A stretch of DNA of 59,655 nucleotides from Fervidibacter sinensis (GCA_032161045.1 JAVHTH010000021.1), one strand, 5' to 3'; positions 32,965 through 42,319 are shown, numbered from the stretch's first letter. A program made the numbers and translations. Notes: generated from the sequence alone by a model not told the origin.

Positions 32965-33939
32965 TCACCCCAACTTGGCAGCCTGACCTCGCACTGCTTG
33001 CCTGAATCGGCGGTGGACTGAAAGGGCATTTTGCCAATTTTCCTCTGTCAAGATTTGGTAGTGAGCGTCCCATTCATTTTGCGGCTTCTGCTCTGCAACC
33101 CAAGCCTTGACATTTTCCAACCCGTCTTTCGCAAAGATTTCTATTAGGGGCAAAATTGCCCTCAGGTCAAGTGAAGCCACCCCGACGACGCCGTATGGAA
33201 GCGCATATTCGTTCCCGTTGAACACAATTGCCAGCCCACCTTCGTCCCGGACCGTTTGAAGCATATGAGCATCTGTTATGCTGTCCCCAATTGCAACACA
33301 CCGGTTGAAATCTAATTCCGCTTTGTTCAAGAAATTCCGCAGCGCTTCCGTCTTTCTGGTGCCACCCATAACTGGCAAATCAAGCGCGATGCCAATAGGG
33401 AACTTGACAAGGTGTTCCCAGAAAAATTCATCAAGCAACTGACGCAATTGCTCGTCGTCATCGGCAGGGCACTCAAGAACCCTGTTTTGCCATGTCAAGA
33501 CGAGACTGTAACTGTCCTCAGTCATTGCACCTTCAAGCACATCAAAATTTACTTCAGTCGCTGCAACCAAGTCCGGCGGGATACCAACTTTTTCGGCAAT
33601 GTTCAATGCATGTGGTTTGTAACTCGTGGAGACGATACAAGGTTGCCAACCCCGCGACCAAATTGCTTGGACGCATTCCGCTGCTCCGTTGACCAAAATC
33701 GCTTTCTCCGAAACTTGGCGAATGTGTGTCTCGTTGATCCCGTGTGCGAGCAGGAACGGAAGGATAAGTTTGAGGGTGTCTCCGGGTTCGTAGTTCGGTC
33801 TTCCCGAAAGGGCAAGCAAGTCATCGTAGCGGCTCAGCCGCTCAAACAACCTCCTTCCGTCAGGGATGAGCGCCATTAGTTCGTAGGCATTGTCTTGCGG
33901 TGATAAAGGACCTTCAAGGTCAAAAGCGACGAGCAGCAT
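32965..33939 (-). CDS. HAD-superfamily phosphatase of the EhaR/COG4030 type
   Basis: A 324-residue protein. Motif I is FDLEGPLSPQDNA (Asp7, with Glu at +2 in place of the usual Asp), motif II lies in CIVSTSYKPHAL, and motif IV is VAIGDSITDAHML. The DLEGPLS start is shared with a mainly archaeal group once linked to energy-converting hydrogenase A (EhaR). The reaction is unknown. GAGGTGAAGG precedes the ATG, six bases after the formyltransferase-like gene and six before the PfkB gene. Confidence 0.8.
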   Translation of the reverse strand: MLLVAFDLEGPLSPQDNAYELMALIPDGRRLFERLSRYDDLLALSGRPNYEPGDTLKLILPFLLAHGINETHIRQVSEKAILVNGAAECVQAIWSRGWQPCIVSTSYKPHALNIAEKVGIPPDLVAATEVNFDVLEGAMTEDSYSLVLTWQNRVLECPADDDEQLRQLLDEFFWEHLVKFPIGIALDLPVMGGTRKTEALRNFLNKAELDFNRCVAIGDSITDAHMLQTVRDEGGLAIVFNGNEYALPYGVVGVASLDLRAILPLIEIFAKDGLENVKAWVAEQKPQNEWDAHYQILTEENWQNALSVHRRFRQAVRGQAAKLG

Positions 33940-33945
33940 ATCCCT

Positions 33946-34800
33946 TCACCTCTTTCGCAGTCTGTCCGAAAGGAAAGCCTCCACATCTTCTGTCAAGTCT
34001 ACCCCGCCCAATACCAACTTACCCTCCCAGTAGACCATTTTGTCACGCAAACTCAATTTCCCTTCGGCAAAGCGTTTGAGTGTCAAGTGGATGAGCGGGA
34101 CCTCTCTCGCCAATTGACGGCTCCTGATTTCAGCGAAAAGAGGTTCTTGTTCACCTTCTGTGGCGATAATTGCCTCCAAAGGTTGAGACCTCAACTTTCG
34201 TTCCATCGCTTCCCACAAAGGCAACATGTCAGGGGTTCGGATGAGAACGCGACAATAGGAGACGGGAGGACCTGAATCCAATTCAGGCGTGACGATGTGA
34301 ATTTGAGCGCCGGCAAACTCTGCTCTTTGCCGGATCAACTCCCACATCACATCTTGCCAAGCCCCTTTCGGTCCGCCCGGAAGCGCTGGGTGAAGGTTCA
34401 AGAGCGTGTAGGCATCACAAAATTCGTCGCTGATAATGAGCATGTAACCTGCAAGGAGCGAAAACGGGACTTTTGAGAGAAAGGGGTCAAGCCGCTTGGC
34501 GACTTCGTCGTGATATCGCCTTCTCCATTCCCTCATTGCCTCCTCGTCACCCGATTTCCCTTTGCTCCAAAGTTCGGGCAAAAACCGGCGAGACGAAAAA
34601 GCGATTAATGGCAATCCAGTCTTACCCACATAGTCCAGAAAAGCATCGCTTTGTGGCGCATCCCCTTTTTCGCGGTTGCAAAAAACGAAAGCGATTTCAA
34701 TGGGCAAGAACCCACTTGAAATTGCCTTGAGCGTTTCTTCAAGCAACCACAGTGCTGCTTCATCCCTGCCCGTTGAGAACCAACCGATCGGCAAGGTCAT
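33946..34800 (-). CDS. PurN-like formyltransferase with extra C-terminal domain
   Basis: A 284-residue protein of the formyltransferase fold. NLHPALPGGPKG holds the Asn-x-His of the folate-dependent transferases and HIVTPELDSGPP the third catalytic residue, Asp. True PurN is about 200 residues; here the C-terminal part (about 205-284) is extra. MTLPIGWFSTGRDEAAL replaces the usual PurN start. It may formylate a nucleotide or sugar amine. It heads an operon with the HAD, PfkB and ahcY genes. AAGGGGTTGACAGGGA precedes the ATG. Confidence 0.75.
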   Translation of the reverse strand: MTLPIGWFSTGRDEAALWLLEETLKAISSGFLPIEIAFVFCNREKGDAPQSDAFLDYVGKTGLPLIAFSSRRFLPELWSKGKSGDEEAMREWRRRYHDEVAKRLDPFLSKVPFSLLAGYMLIISDEFCDAYTLLNLHPALPGGPKGAWQDVMWELIRQRAEFAGAQIHIVTPELDSGPPVSYCRVLIRTPDMLPLWEAMERKLRSQPLEAIIATEGEQEPLFAEIRSRQLAREVPLIHLTLKRFAEGKLSLRDKMVYWEGKLVLGGVDLTEDVEAFLSDRLRKR

Positions 34801-35020
34801 TCCCTGTCAACCCCTTTTAAGCCCGTGACCAGAGAGTGAGATATGAGCGCTTTCATATTTTGTCGCAAGGAACAAAGTCACAGTAGAACGAGTGCAGTTA
34901 ACCGAGGCTCTCAATCCGCCTTGCCATTCAGCCATTCCTGATCGTAAACAGGATGCTAAAATGTTTGCGCCGTCATAAAGTTTATGCGAATCCATTCGCG
35001 TAACCACCGAGGTGAAGCAG

Positions 35021-36373
35021 ATGCCTGCCTCAAGCGAACCGATAATCGTCATCGGCGGGGGGTTGGCTGGATGTGAAGCGGCATGGCAGATAGCGCAATT
35101 GGGTGTGCCTGTTTTGCTTTACGAAATGAGACCGAAAATCATGACACCTGCCCACAGAACCGATAAACTTGCGGAACTTGTTTGCAGCAACAGTTTGAGG
35201 AGCGATTTGATTGACAAACCCGCAGGGTTGTTGAAGGAAGAGATGAGACGGCTTGGCTCACTCATTATTCGTTGCGCTGACCAAGCGGCGTTGCCCGGGG
35301 GAGGAGCATTAACCGTTGACCGCGAGAAGTTCGCTCAATTGGTCACCGAAGCCATTGAAAAACACCCTCTCATCAGCGTTGTGCGGGAAGTGGTCACAAA
35401 AATCCCCGAGAATCGGACTGTCGTGATCGCGACCGGTCCTCTAACTCACGATTCCCTCGCGGAAGAGATTCGCCAGCTTGTGGGTTCGGAGTTCCTTTAC
35501 TTTTACGACGCAGTTTCACCAATTGTGGACGCCGAGACAATTGACTACAGCAAATGCTTTTGGGGTTCTCGCTACCGAGACGAACCCGCCTACTTGAATT
35601 GCCCAATGACCGAAGAGGAATACCGTAGGTTCTGGGAAGAGTTGGTCGCTGCCGAACAGCATGAACCACACGAGTTTGAAAAAGCCATCTTCTTTGAGGG
35701 TTGTTTGCCCATAGAGGAGATGGCAAAACGAGGCTACCTGACTCTGGCTTATGGACCTTTGCGTCCAACGGGATTGATTGACCCGCGAACAAAAAAGCGC
35801 CCGTTTGCGGTCGTCCAATTGCGACCGGAGAATGCAGAAATGACGATGTTCAACATGGTGGGATTCCAAACGAGTTTGAAGTGGAGTGAGCAAAAGCGCG
35901 TTTTCAGACTCATACCGGGGCTTGAAAACGCTGAATTCCTTCGTTACGGCTACATTCACCGCAACACCTACATTAATTCACCCATCGCTTTGCGACCGAC
36001 TTACCAATTCAAAGGGCGCGACGATTTGTTTTTCGCAGGGCAGTTGACAGGGGTTGAAGGTTACATTGAATCGGCTGCATCGGGTCTTGTGGCAGGCATC
36101 AATGCAGCGAGGCTTGTTCGTGGTGAACCTCTTCTGGTTTTTCCAGTTGAGACTGCAATTGGTTCATTGGCTCATTACATCACGACTGCCAACCCCAAAC
36201 ATTTCGCCCCGATGAACATCAATTTCGGGTTGCTACCCCCTTTGGAAAGGAAGGTAAGACCAAAGGAGTTGCGCTATCGCCTGATGGTTGCACGCGCTTT
36301 GGAGAAACTTGAAGAGTTCATTAAGCAAAACGGGTTGCATCGCGGGCAGGGGAAATATGAGGGGCAAATCTGA
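35021..36373 (+). CDS. trmFO: Methylenetetrahydrofolate-tRNA-(uracil-5)-methyltransferase
   Basis: A 450-residue FAD- and folate-dependent enzyme that makes 5-methyluridine at position 54 of tRNA. The FAD site is VIGGGLAGCEAAWQIAQLG, the catalytic-type Cys55 lies in AELVCSNSLRSD, and a second Cys in FFEGCLPIEEMAKRG. AGQLTGVEGYIESAASGLVA is typical. ATG 35021 follows GAGGTGA by five bases; a GTG three codons earlier is possible. An extended -10 (TGCTAAAAT near 34954-34962) lies about 60 bases upstream. Confidence 0.95.
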   Translation: MPASSEPIIVIGGGLAGCEAAWQIAQLGVPVLLYEMRPKIMTPAHRTDKLAELVCSNSLRSDLIDKPAGLLKEEMRRLGSLIIRCADQAALPGGGALTVDREKFAQLVTEAIEKHPLISVVREVVTKIPENRTVVIATGPLTHDSLAEEIRQLVGSEFLYFYDAVSPIVDAETIDYSKCFWGSRYRDEPAYLNCPMTEEEYRRFWEELVAAEQHEPHEFEKAIFFEGCLPIEEMAKRGYLTLAYGPLRPTGLIDPRTKKRPFAVVQLRPENAEMTMFNMVGFQTSLKWSEQKRVFRLIPGLENAEFLRYGYIHRNTYINSPIALRPTYQFKGRDDLFFAGQLTGVEGYIESAASGLVAGINAARLVRGEPLLVFPVETAIGSLAHYITTANPKHFAPMNINFGLLPPLERKVRPKELRYRLMVARALEKLEEFIKQNGLHRGQGKYEGQI

Positions 36374-36457
36374 TGGAGCATAAAAGCGTGATGAAACGCC
36401 AGTGTGGGAAACATCGCTGTAGCGCCGTTTTTAAACTCTTGGCTTAGGTATTGCTAC

Positions 36458-36598
36458 CTACGGGAAGGGTAGCCGGTTCAAAATGTTGGCGTAGCGAAAA
36501 CCCAAGCCGCCCCCAAAAACCGTTAGTGCCAATATCGCTGCAATTGCCACCAAGGAGAGCAAAAACAGATACTCCATAGTCGTCTGCCCGCGACGCAT
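36458..36598 (-). CDS. Small Flp/class III-type pilin-like protein
   Basis: A 46-residue frame too short for usual gene finding. It starts MRRGQTTMEYLFLLSLVAIA and goes on to AILALTVFGGGLGFRYANIL, ending NRLPFP. GQTTMEY followed by a hydrophobic helix is the hallmark of Flp-type or archaeal class III-signal pilins, where the peptidase cuts before Gln or next to it, and Glu5 after the cleavage is conserved. AAGGGGTGA stands before ATG 36598, and a promoter lies just upstream. No Tad secretion genes are in the window. It could be a real pilin or pseudopilin. Confidence 0.7.
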   Translation of the reverse strand: MRRGQTTMEYLFLLSLVAIAAILALTVFGGGLGFRYANILNRLPFP

Positions 36599-36630
36599 AT
36601 CGGTCACCCCTTATGACTTATGTTTGCTTA

Positions 36631-36660
36631 ATTATAGCATGAAATGACCCAAAGCGTTAA
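36631..36660 (-). promoter_or_regulatory. Promoter for the pilin-like gene
   Basis: On the minus strand TTAACG (36660-36655) is followed after 18 bases by TATAAT (36636-36631), a perfect -10 box, 33 bases before the ATG at 36598. The short distance and match support that the small gene is expressed. Confidence 0.65.
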
Positions 36661-36728
36661 GGTGCGCAGTCACGGGCTTTGCAAAGACGACTGTCCCATT
36701 TTTGAGGTTGACGCCTCAAAGGGAAGAA

Positions 36729-36757
36729 CCCTGCCCCACCCATCATAGGTAGAGCAG
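36729..36757 (-). terminator. Hairpin after ferredoxin
   Basis: CCCTGC and GCAGGG arms enclose a loop about 30 bases after the ferredoxin stop; the minus-strand sequence then reads TTCTTCCCTTTG. This is a weak candidate terminator because the T-run is broken. Confidence 0.4.
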
Positions 36758-36786
36758 GGCTGATTTGACCTTTTCAAGGCTTGTTT

Positions 36787-37080
36787 TTACGGTCTGCGCC
36801 CATACTTGGCTTCAAATTCCTCTGGTGAAAGGGCGTAATAGTCACGGTTCATTTCAATGAACTGCTTCCATTGGTCAGGCACATCGTCTTCAAAGAAAAT
36901 CGCGTTGACCGGGCAAACGGGCTCGCAAGCGCCGCAGTCAATGCACTCATCGGGGTTGATGTAAAGCATGATTTCGCCTTGGTCTTCGTCCTCGCGTGGG
37001 TGGATGCAATCCACCGGGCACGCTTCCACACACGCACGGTCCTTGACATTGATGCACGGCTCACAAATCACATACGCCAT
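36787..37080 (-). CDS. Ferredoxin, 7Fe/8Fe type
   Basis: A 97-residue electron carrier. The first cluster ligands are in CINVKDRACVEACPVDCIHP and the second set in CIDCGACEPVCPVNAIF. The spacing in the first half, with a long gap and CVEAC, fits the 7Fe or 8Fe ferredoxins of thermophiles and actinobacteria. The tail (DQWKQFIEMNRDYYALSPEE) is acidic. GGGGTTTGCAGCG lies before the ATG. No redox partner is beside it. Confidence 0.93.
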   Translation of the reverse strand: MAYVICEPCINVKDRACVEACPVDCIHPREDEDQGEIMLYINPDECIDCGACEPVCPVNAIFFEDDVPDQWKQFIEMNRDYYALSPEEFEAKYGRRP

Positions 37081-37206
37081 CGCTGCAAACCCCCTTTCTC
37101 AAATTTGAGTAACCGCAGCAAATTTAGCCGCCACAGAAAGCCTTGTTCTTGAGCGTCGTCAAGAAACGCAGTGGCGAAGACAAAATGCAGTTCGGGCTTC
37201 AAGTCC

Positions 37207-37797
37207 CTACAGAATACCCTTGACGGCTCTGTTTTTTCGCTTTCGCATAAGCCAATGCGCTCCTAACGCCAACCCAACTAAGGCGATTACCACAATCATC
37301 GCCTTGTCAAGTCTTTTTATAACCCACTCGCCGAACCAACTGGTCAGGTAGGCGACCATGAAAAATCGCGCCCCACGCCCGATCATGCTCGCTCCCACGA
37401 AACCAAAAATGTTCAACCTGAAAACCCCACTCGCAATCGTGAAAACTTTGTATGGTATGGGCGTAAATGCGGCGATTAAAACCGCAGCAACTCCGTATCG
37501 GTCGTAGAGGCGTTCAACTTGCTGGACCTTTTCGGGGTTGAACAATCGGTCAAGAATTGGTCGTCCTCCCCATTTCCCGATCAACCATCCTGCAACTGCG
37601 CCTGCAACGCTGCCAACAGTGCAAACAGAAGCAGTAACGAAAGGGCTTGCATTCGTTGGCGGCAAAACAAGTGCAATGACCAAAACATCGGGCGGTATGG
37701 GAAAGAACGAAGATTCCGCAAAAGCCACAACAAACAAGCCTATCTGCCCGTAATTGTTGACGAGTTGAAACGCCCAATCCTTTAAGCCTTCAAGCAA
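37207..37797 (-). CDS. VTT/DedA-family membrane protein (YqaA-like)
   Basis: A 196-residue membrane protein of the SNARE-associated/DedA group, linked to lipid flipping and membrane balance. It has GLFVVAFAESSFFPIPPDVL, the loop GRPILDRLFNPEKVQQVERL, AFTPIPYKVFTIASGVFRL and a basic end. An AAAGGAGG stands nine bases before TTG 37797, so TTG was chosen; ATG 37836 is in frame but has no ribosome site. It is alone between a ferredoxin and an aminotransferase. Confidence 0.82.
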   Translation of the reverse strand: MLEGLKDWAFQLVNNYGQIGLFVVAFAESSFFPIPPDVLVIALVLPPTNASPFVTASVCTVGSVAGAVAGWLIGKWGGRPILDRLFNPEKVQQVERLYDRYGVAAVLIAAFTPIPYKVFTIASGVFRLNIFGFVGASMIGRGARFFMVAYLTSWFGEWVIKRLDKAMIVVIALVGLALGAHWLMRKRKNRAVKGIL

Positions 37798-38006
37798 CTT
37801 CCTAAGCCTCCTTTCCCTGCGACACAACGAGAGCATTTAACTGTGTGAACGGTTCAGGATCTCGCAGCGGACAAAAATGCGAAATCGCCTAAAAGAATGT
37901 CGCATTCTTCGTTGGCAGCAAGGATTGTGATGACACTTCGCTTCCGAATGCTAAAGTTTTGGACGGAGTTAATTGCCTAACAGCGACTTTGGTGGGGGTG
38001 TTAGCG

Positions 38007-39233
38007 ATGGCTCAACTGGCTGCTTTGGGCGGCGAACCTGTTGCACCCGGTGGTCTAAAGGTGAAGTGGCCGGAGTTCGGCGACGAGGAAAGACAGGCAA
38101 TTTTGCGCGTCCTTGAACGGGGAGAATGGTGGCGTTTCGGGGTTCCCGAAGAGCAAAGTGAAGTTGCGCAATTTGAACGGGAATGGGCAGAGTATCATGA
38201 TGCCAGATTTTGCATCGCAGTTTGCAACGGGACCGTCGCTCTGATGGTGGCGTTCTGGGCTTTGGGCATTAGGCACGGTGACGAAGTGATTGTGCCCTCA
38301 ATCACCTTCATCGCCACATCCGATGCAGTTGTCCTTTGTGGTGGCATCCCTGTTTTCGTTGATGTAGACCCCGAAACTTACCAAATTGACCCTGCTGCTG
38401 TTGAAGCGGCGATCACTGAGCGCACAAGAGCAATTTGCGTGGTTCACTACGCTGGTTACCCTTGTGACCTTGACAGAATTAAGGCTATTGCTGAAAAGCA
38501 CAACTTGCCCGTTGTTGAAGATTGTGCCCACGCTCAAGGGACAGAGTGGCGCGGGCGCAAAGTTGGCGCTCACATCACTTGCGGTTGCTTTAGTTTTCAG
38601 CAAAGCAAAAGTTTGACATCAGGCGAAGGCGGGGCAGTGATAACTGATGACCCAGATCTTGCAGAGCGCATTTGGGCATTTCACAATTGCGGTCGCCCTA
38701 AAGGTGTCGGTCGTTACGAGCACCACATTGTTGGTGGAAACTTTAGGTTGAGCGAATGGGAAGGGGCAATTTTGAGGGCGCAATTGAAACGCCTGCCCGA
38801 ACAAACTAAACGGCGAATGGAAAACGGTGCATGGTTGGCTGAGCAACTTCAACAATTGGGTTTGAAGACGCTGAAACCTGACGAACGAATCACCCAGCGC
38901 GGCTATTACTTTTTCGTCCTCCGTTACAACCCTGAAGAATTTGGCGGCGTTCACCGGGATGTGTTTTTGAGAGCGCTGCGGGCAGAAGGTATTCCTGCGT
39001 TCACGGGTTACGGGGTGCCGGTTTACAAGAACCCAAGTTACGCTCAAAGCGATGTCCCGCACAAGGTCATGCCTTGCCCTAACGCCGAACGAATTTGTGC
39101 CCACGAGCAAATAACCTTAAGCAATCACCTGCTCCTTGACAGAAAAAACTGCCAAGCCGTTGTTGACGCTTGCGCGAAAATCAAGGAAAACTTGGACGAG
39201 TTGCGGAGGTTGGCAAAAGAAACTTATTTTTGA
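38007..39233 (+). CDS. DegT/DnrJ/EryC1-family PLP aminotransferase
   Basis: A 408-residue aminotransferase. The PLP Lys201 is in CFSFQQSKSLTSGEGGA and Asp172 in VVEDCAHAQG. The N-terminal half has CNGTVALMVAFWALGIRHGD and IVPSITFIATSDAVV. Members aminate keto-sugars or keto-inositols; the absence of sugar-nucleotide genes nearby leaves the substrate open. ATG 38007 follows GGTGGGGGTG; the frame is open to 37959. It stands alone and converges on pheT. Confidence 0.9.
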   Translation: MAQLAALGGEPVAPGGLKVKWPEFGDEERQAILRVLERGEWWRFGVPEEQSEVAQFEREWAEYHDARFCIAVCNGTVALMVAFWALGIRHGDEVIVPSITFIATSDAVVLCGGIPVFVDVDPETYQIDPAAVEAAITERTRAICVVHYAGYPCDLDRIKAIAEKHNLPVVEDCAHAQGTEWRGRKVGAHITCGCFSFQQSKSLTSGEGGAVITDDPDLAERIWAFHNCGRPKGVGRYEHHIVGGNFRLSEWEGAILRAQLKRLPEQTKRRMENGAWLAEQLQQLGLKTLKPDERITQRGYYFFVLRYNPEEFGGVHRDVFLRALRAEGIPAFTGYGVPVYKNPSYAQSDVPHKVMPCPNAERICAHEQITLSNHLLLDRKNCQAVVDACAKIKENLDELRRLAKETYF

Positions 39234-39282
39234 ACCCATCATCCTGCGTCGGCAAGGGGTTTGGAGGGCAATTTTCGCCATG

Positions 39283-41346
39283 TCAGCCTCTCGTCGTCAA
39301 TCCCAACTCAACTTGCAGTGCTGTTTTGATTTGTTGGACAATTTGGTCAGCCTCTTCGCTTGACAAAGTTCGGTCCTTTGCTCTTAGGACGACGGTGAAA
39401 CCGACACTGCGGTGACCTTCTGGGATAGGTTCGCCGCGGTATTCGTCAAAGACAGTCACCCACTCAACCAATTCGCCTCCAATGCGCTTAATCAATTCAA
39501 CCACCCTCACCGAATCAAAATCATCAGGCATGATGACGGCTATGTCGCGCTGGATTGACGGGAATTGAGGCAACGGCTTATGCTGGCGCTCAAGCCTCGC
39601 CAAAGCCGAAAGCGCTTCAAAGTCCAATTCGGCGACGAAAACGGGCTGAGTCAAATCGTTTAGGTGCCGCCATTTTGGATGAACTTCGCCAAGCACTCCA
39701 CCAACCTTATCTCCGACCTTGACAATTGCTGTCCTGTATGGGTGAAAGGTTGGGTGCTCGCCGCGTTCAAAAGATGCACCGGTAATTCCAAGCCAATCTA
39801 ACAGTCGTTCAACAATCCCCTTAAGCGCAAAGAAATCCGCCTGCCCGCTTTCGTTTGGCAAGTTCCAACGGACAGGGTAGCAATTGCCGGTGATCGCTAT
39901 GCACAACCGCCTCGGTTCGGTGCTCGTCATATCCCCAACTTTTCCGTGCCTGTATGCCTTTCCCAATTCAAAAACCCAAACATCCTTGACACCATTTCGC
40001 AGGTTGTGGGCTACGACGGAAAGAACCGACGGGAGTAACGAAGTCCTTGTTACCGTGTGGTCTTGCGTCAAAGGGTTGCGCAACTCAAGCAAACCATTAC
40101 TCGGCTCTAAGCCCCAAACCTTTTCCGCATCGGGGTTCGTCAAACTCAAAGTCACAATTTCTCGCAAACCGAGCCGAGCCAAAAATTGCCGCACCGAGTT
40201 CTCCAATTTCCTCCGTTCGCTCTCTCCCGCGCGGGGAGCAACTCCTTTCGGCAAAGTCATAGGGATTCGGTCGTAACCGTAAAGGCGAGCAATTTCCTCA
40301 ATCAAATCCGCTTCACGCTTAATATCGTTGCGGAAAGTTGGAACGAGACATTGGACAGTGTCGCCATCAACAGTGACATCAAATTGCAGCCTTCGCAGCA
40401 AAGCAGCAACTTCATTTGTTGAAATGTCAATGCCCAGCAACTTTCGCACCCTTTCGGTTCGCACCGAAACTTGAACGGGAGCGACCCTAAGCGGGTAGAC
40501 ATCAATCACGCCCTTGCAAATTTTGCCGCCAGCAATTTCCGCCATAAGTTGAGCCGCTCGGTCGGCAGCGCGGACAGTGCCGCTTGGGTCAACCCAGCGC
40601 TCAAACCTGTAGGACGATTCCGTCCTCATCCCCAACTTTCTGGCGGTTCGTCTAATTCCGCTTGGGGTGAAATGTGCTGACTCAATGAGCACATTCTTTG
40701 TGAAAGGCGTGATCGCCGTCTCCAAACCACCCATAATTCCAGCCAAAGCAACGGGTCTATCAGCGTCGGCAATGACCAACATGGAACTGTCAAGTTCGCG
40801 GCGAACTTCGTCAAGGGTGTAGATGAACTCGCCTTCTTTTGCTCTGCGAACGATGATTTGCCTCCCGTGAAGTGTATCAAAGTCAAAGGCGTGCAAAGGT
40901 TGACCGAGTTCAAAGAGCACATAGTTGGTGATGTCAACGATGTTGTTGATGGGGCGAATTCCACATGCCTCAAGTCTTCGTTTAAGCCAATTAGGGCTTT
41001 CGTCAACGGTCACTCCTAAAACCAAGCGAGCCGAATACCTTGGACACAAATCGGGTGCGTCAATTTGGACTTTTGCAAATTCGTTAATGTCGCGTTCTGT
41101 CTCCGTCACGGAAACTTCAAAAGGTTTGAGCGGCAAATTGAGCATTGCTGCCAACTCTCGCGCGACGCCGTAAACTGAGAGCCAATCGCCTCGGTTCGGG
41201 GTTATCTCAAGGTCAAAAACCACATCGCCATCAAATTCCTCAACGCCTTCAACGCCCAGACCCGCCATCTCAAGGGTGTGAGCAATTTTGTCAACATCGC
41301 TTTCAATGGGCACAAACTCCTGCAACCACGACAGCGGCACTCGCAT
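39283..41346 (-). CDS. pheT: Phenylalanine-tRNA ligase beta chain, short form
   Basis: A 687-residue PheT. It has B1 (MRVPLSWLQEFVPIE), DLEITPNRGDWLSVYGVARE, B3/B4 (NNIVDITNYVLFELGQPLHA, GIMGGLETAIT), B5 (ADLIEEIARLYGYDRIP), and the C-terminal FDX-ACB domain (FPSIQRDIAVIMPDD, SVGFTVVLRAKDRTLSS). Common bacterial forms are about 800 residues, with a tRNA-binding OB domain (EMAP type) between the start and the DLEITPNRGD block; here that domain is missing, as only about 25 residues lie between. No pheS is adjacent. CAAGGGGGTAAAG precedes the ATG. Confidence 0.93.
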   Translation of the reverse strand: MRVPLSWLQEFVPIESDVDKIAHTLEMAGLGVEGVEEFDGDVVFDLEITPNRGDWLSVYGVARELAAMLNLPLKPFEVSVTETERDINEFAKVQIDAPDLCPRYSARLVLGVTVDESPNWLKRRLEACGIRPINNIVDITNYVLFELGQPLHAFDFDTLHGRQIIVRRAKEGEFIYTLDEVRRELDSSMLVIADADRPVALAGIMGGLETAITPFTKNVLIESAHFTPSGIRRTARKLGMRTESSYRFERWVDPSGTVRAADRAAQLMAEIAGGKICKGVIDVYPLRVAPVQVSVRTERVRKLLGIDISTNEVAALLRRLQFDVTVDGDTVQCLVPTFRNDIKREADLIEEIARLYGYDRIPMTLPKGVAPRAGESERRKLENSVRQFLARLGLREIVTLSLTNPDAEKVWGLEPSNGLLELRNPLTQDHTVTRTSLLPSVLSVVAHNLRNGVKDVWVFELGKAYRHGKVGDMTSTEPRRLCIAITGNCYPVRWNLPNESGQADFFALKGIVERLLDWLGITGASFERGEHPTFHPYRTAIVKVGDKVGGVLGEVHPKWRHLNDLTQPVFVAELDFEALSALARLERQHKPLPQFPSIQRDIAVIMPDDFDSVRVVELIKRIGGELVEWVTVFDEYRGEPIPEGHRSVGFTVVLRAKDRTLSSEEADQIVQQIKTALQVELGLTTRG

Positions 41347-41485
41347 AACTTTACCCCCTTGCGAAATTCTTTCAGCATGGCAATTTCGCTCATGGCACTT
41401 CCAAGTTCGCGCAGAAAAAATTTCAGCAGCATAGATTTTGCCTCTGTCTCGCCAAAAGAGGCAGCGTTAATGAGAATGCCTTGCG

Positions 41486-42319
41486 TCATTTCAGAAAGGG
41501 CTCAAACTGGGCAATCACTTGTTCAACTTTTCCTTGATGCCAAACCGAGAAAATCACTTTGTCGCCGGGTTTTGAGCGAATGCAAAGTTCATCAACCATA
41601 GTCATAAACTCGCGTTCGTTTTTAAAGGTTTTGCCGTTGACGGCAAAGATCAAGGTATCTTCCAAAACTGCCCAATTTTTGCTATGTCGGCTGATGAGAG
41701 AGCCAATCGCCCAATCACCCTTAATGCCGCTGTTTTTGACCCACCTCCCACTCATGTAGGATGGCGAGTGAGCGCGATAAATGCCCAGCCAAACCGCTCG
41801 TCTTTCGCATCTCAAAACATATTGGGCAAATTTGTCGGTCTTTGCCATTGCCTTGATAACTTCTATTGCCTTGTCTCGCTTACCTACCCTCATGTATGTC
41901 TGAACCAGAATTCGCCAGTGCGAAGGGTCTTGTTTGTATGCACTTTCGTAGTCAGCCAGCGCTTCAGAGATGCGACCTTGTTTCCAACGAATTGAACCGC
42001 GAGCAACGAGAATTGTAGCCTTCACCTCAGTGTCGCCGAACCGGGACGCAAGTGTTTTGGTTAGTGCTTGTTCCGCTTCCTTCAATCGTCCGACCTTACC
42101 CAAACAAGCCGCGTAGATTCCCCAAGCCAACCGTTCATCCATTGGAGCCAAAGGTTTCTTGACAAGTTCTTCAACCAAAGACAGCGCTCGTTGGAATTCT
42201 CCCATCTCCGCAAGCACCATTGCGAGCAGGAGTTTGGTTTGCGCTTTTTCTGGAACATTTGCAAGCGCTTTTTGCGCCGCATTCTTTGCATCCTGCCATT
42301 GCCCAAGGCAAAAATGCCC
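41486..42319 (-). pseudogene. C-terminal part of TPR protein after in-frame TAG
   Basis: After the TAG at 42320-42322 the same frame stays open for 277 codons to the stop at 41486. Translation gives GQWQDAKNAAQKALANVPEK, then TPR units (AEMGEFQRALSLVEELV, GKVGRLKEAEQALTKTLA, KQGRISEALADYESAYKQDP, VGKRDKAIEVIKAMAKTDKF). The last 80 residues look PDZ-like (ILFAV-type core, FAVNGKTFKNEREFMTMV, PGDKVIFSVWHQGKVEQV). No ribosome site precedes the first ATG (42220), so independent translation is unlikely. It was probably one protein with the preceding piece. Confidence 0.7.

Noticed and set aside
41202..41489. 95-codon minus-strand frame with an ATGA overlap to the TPR gene
   Set aside because: The first half lies in the gap before pheT, but the second half is out of frame inside pheT, where a proper ribosome site and start exist. 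Coupling is possible but there is no family match.
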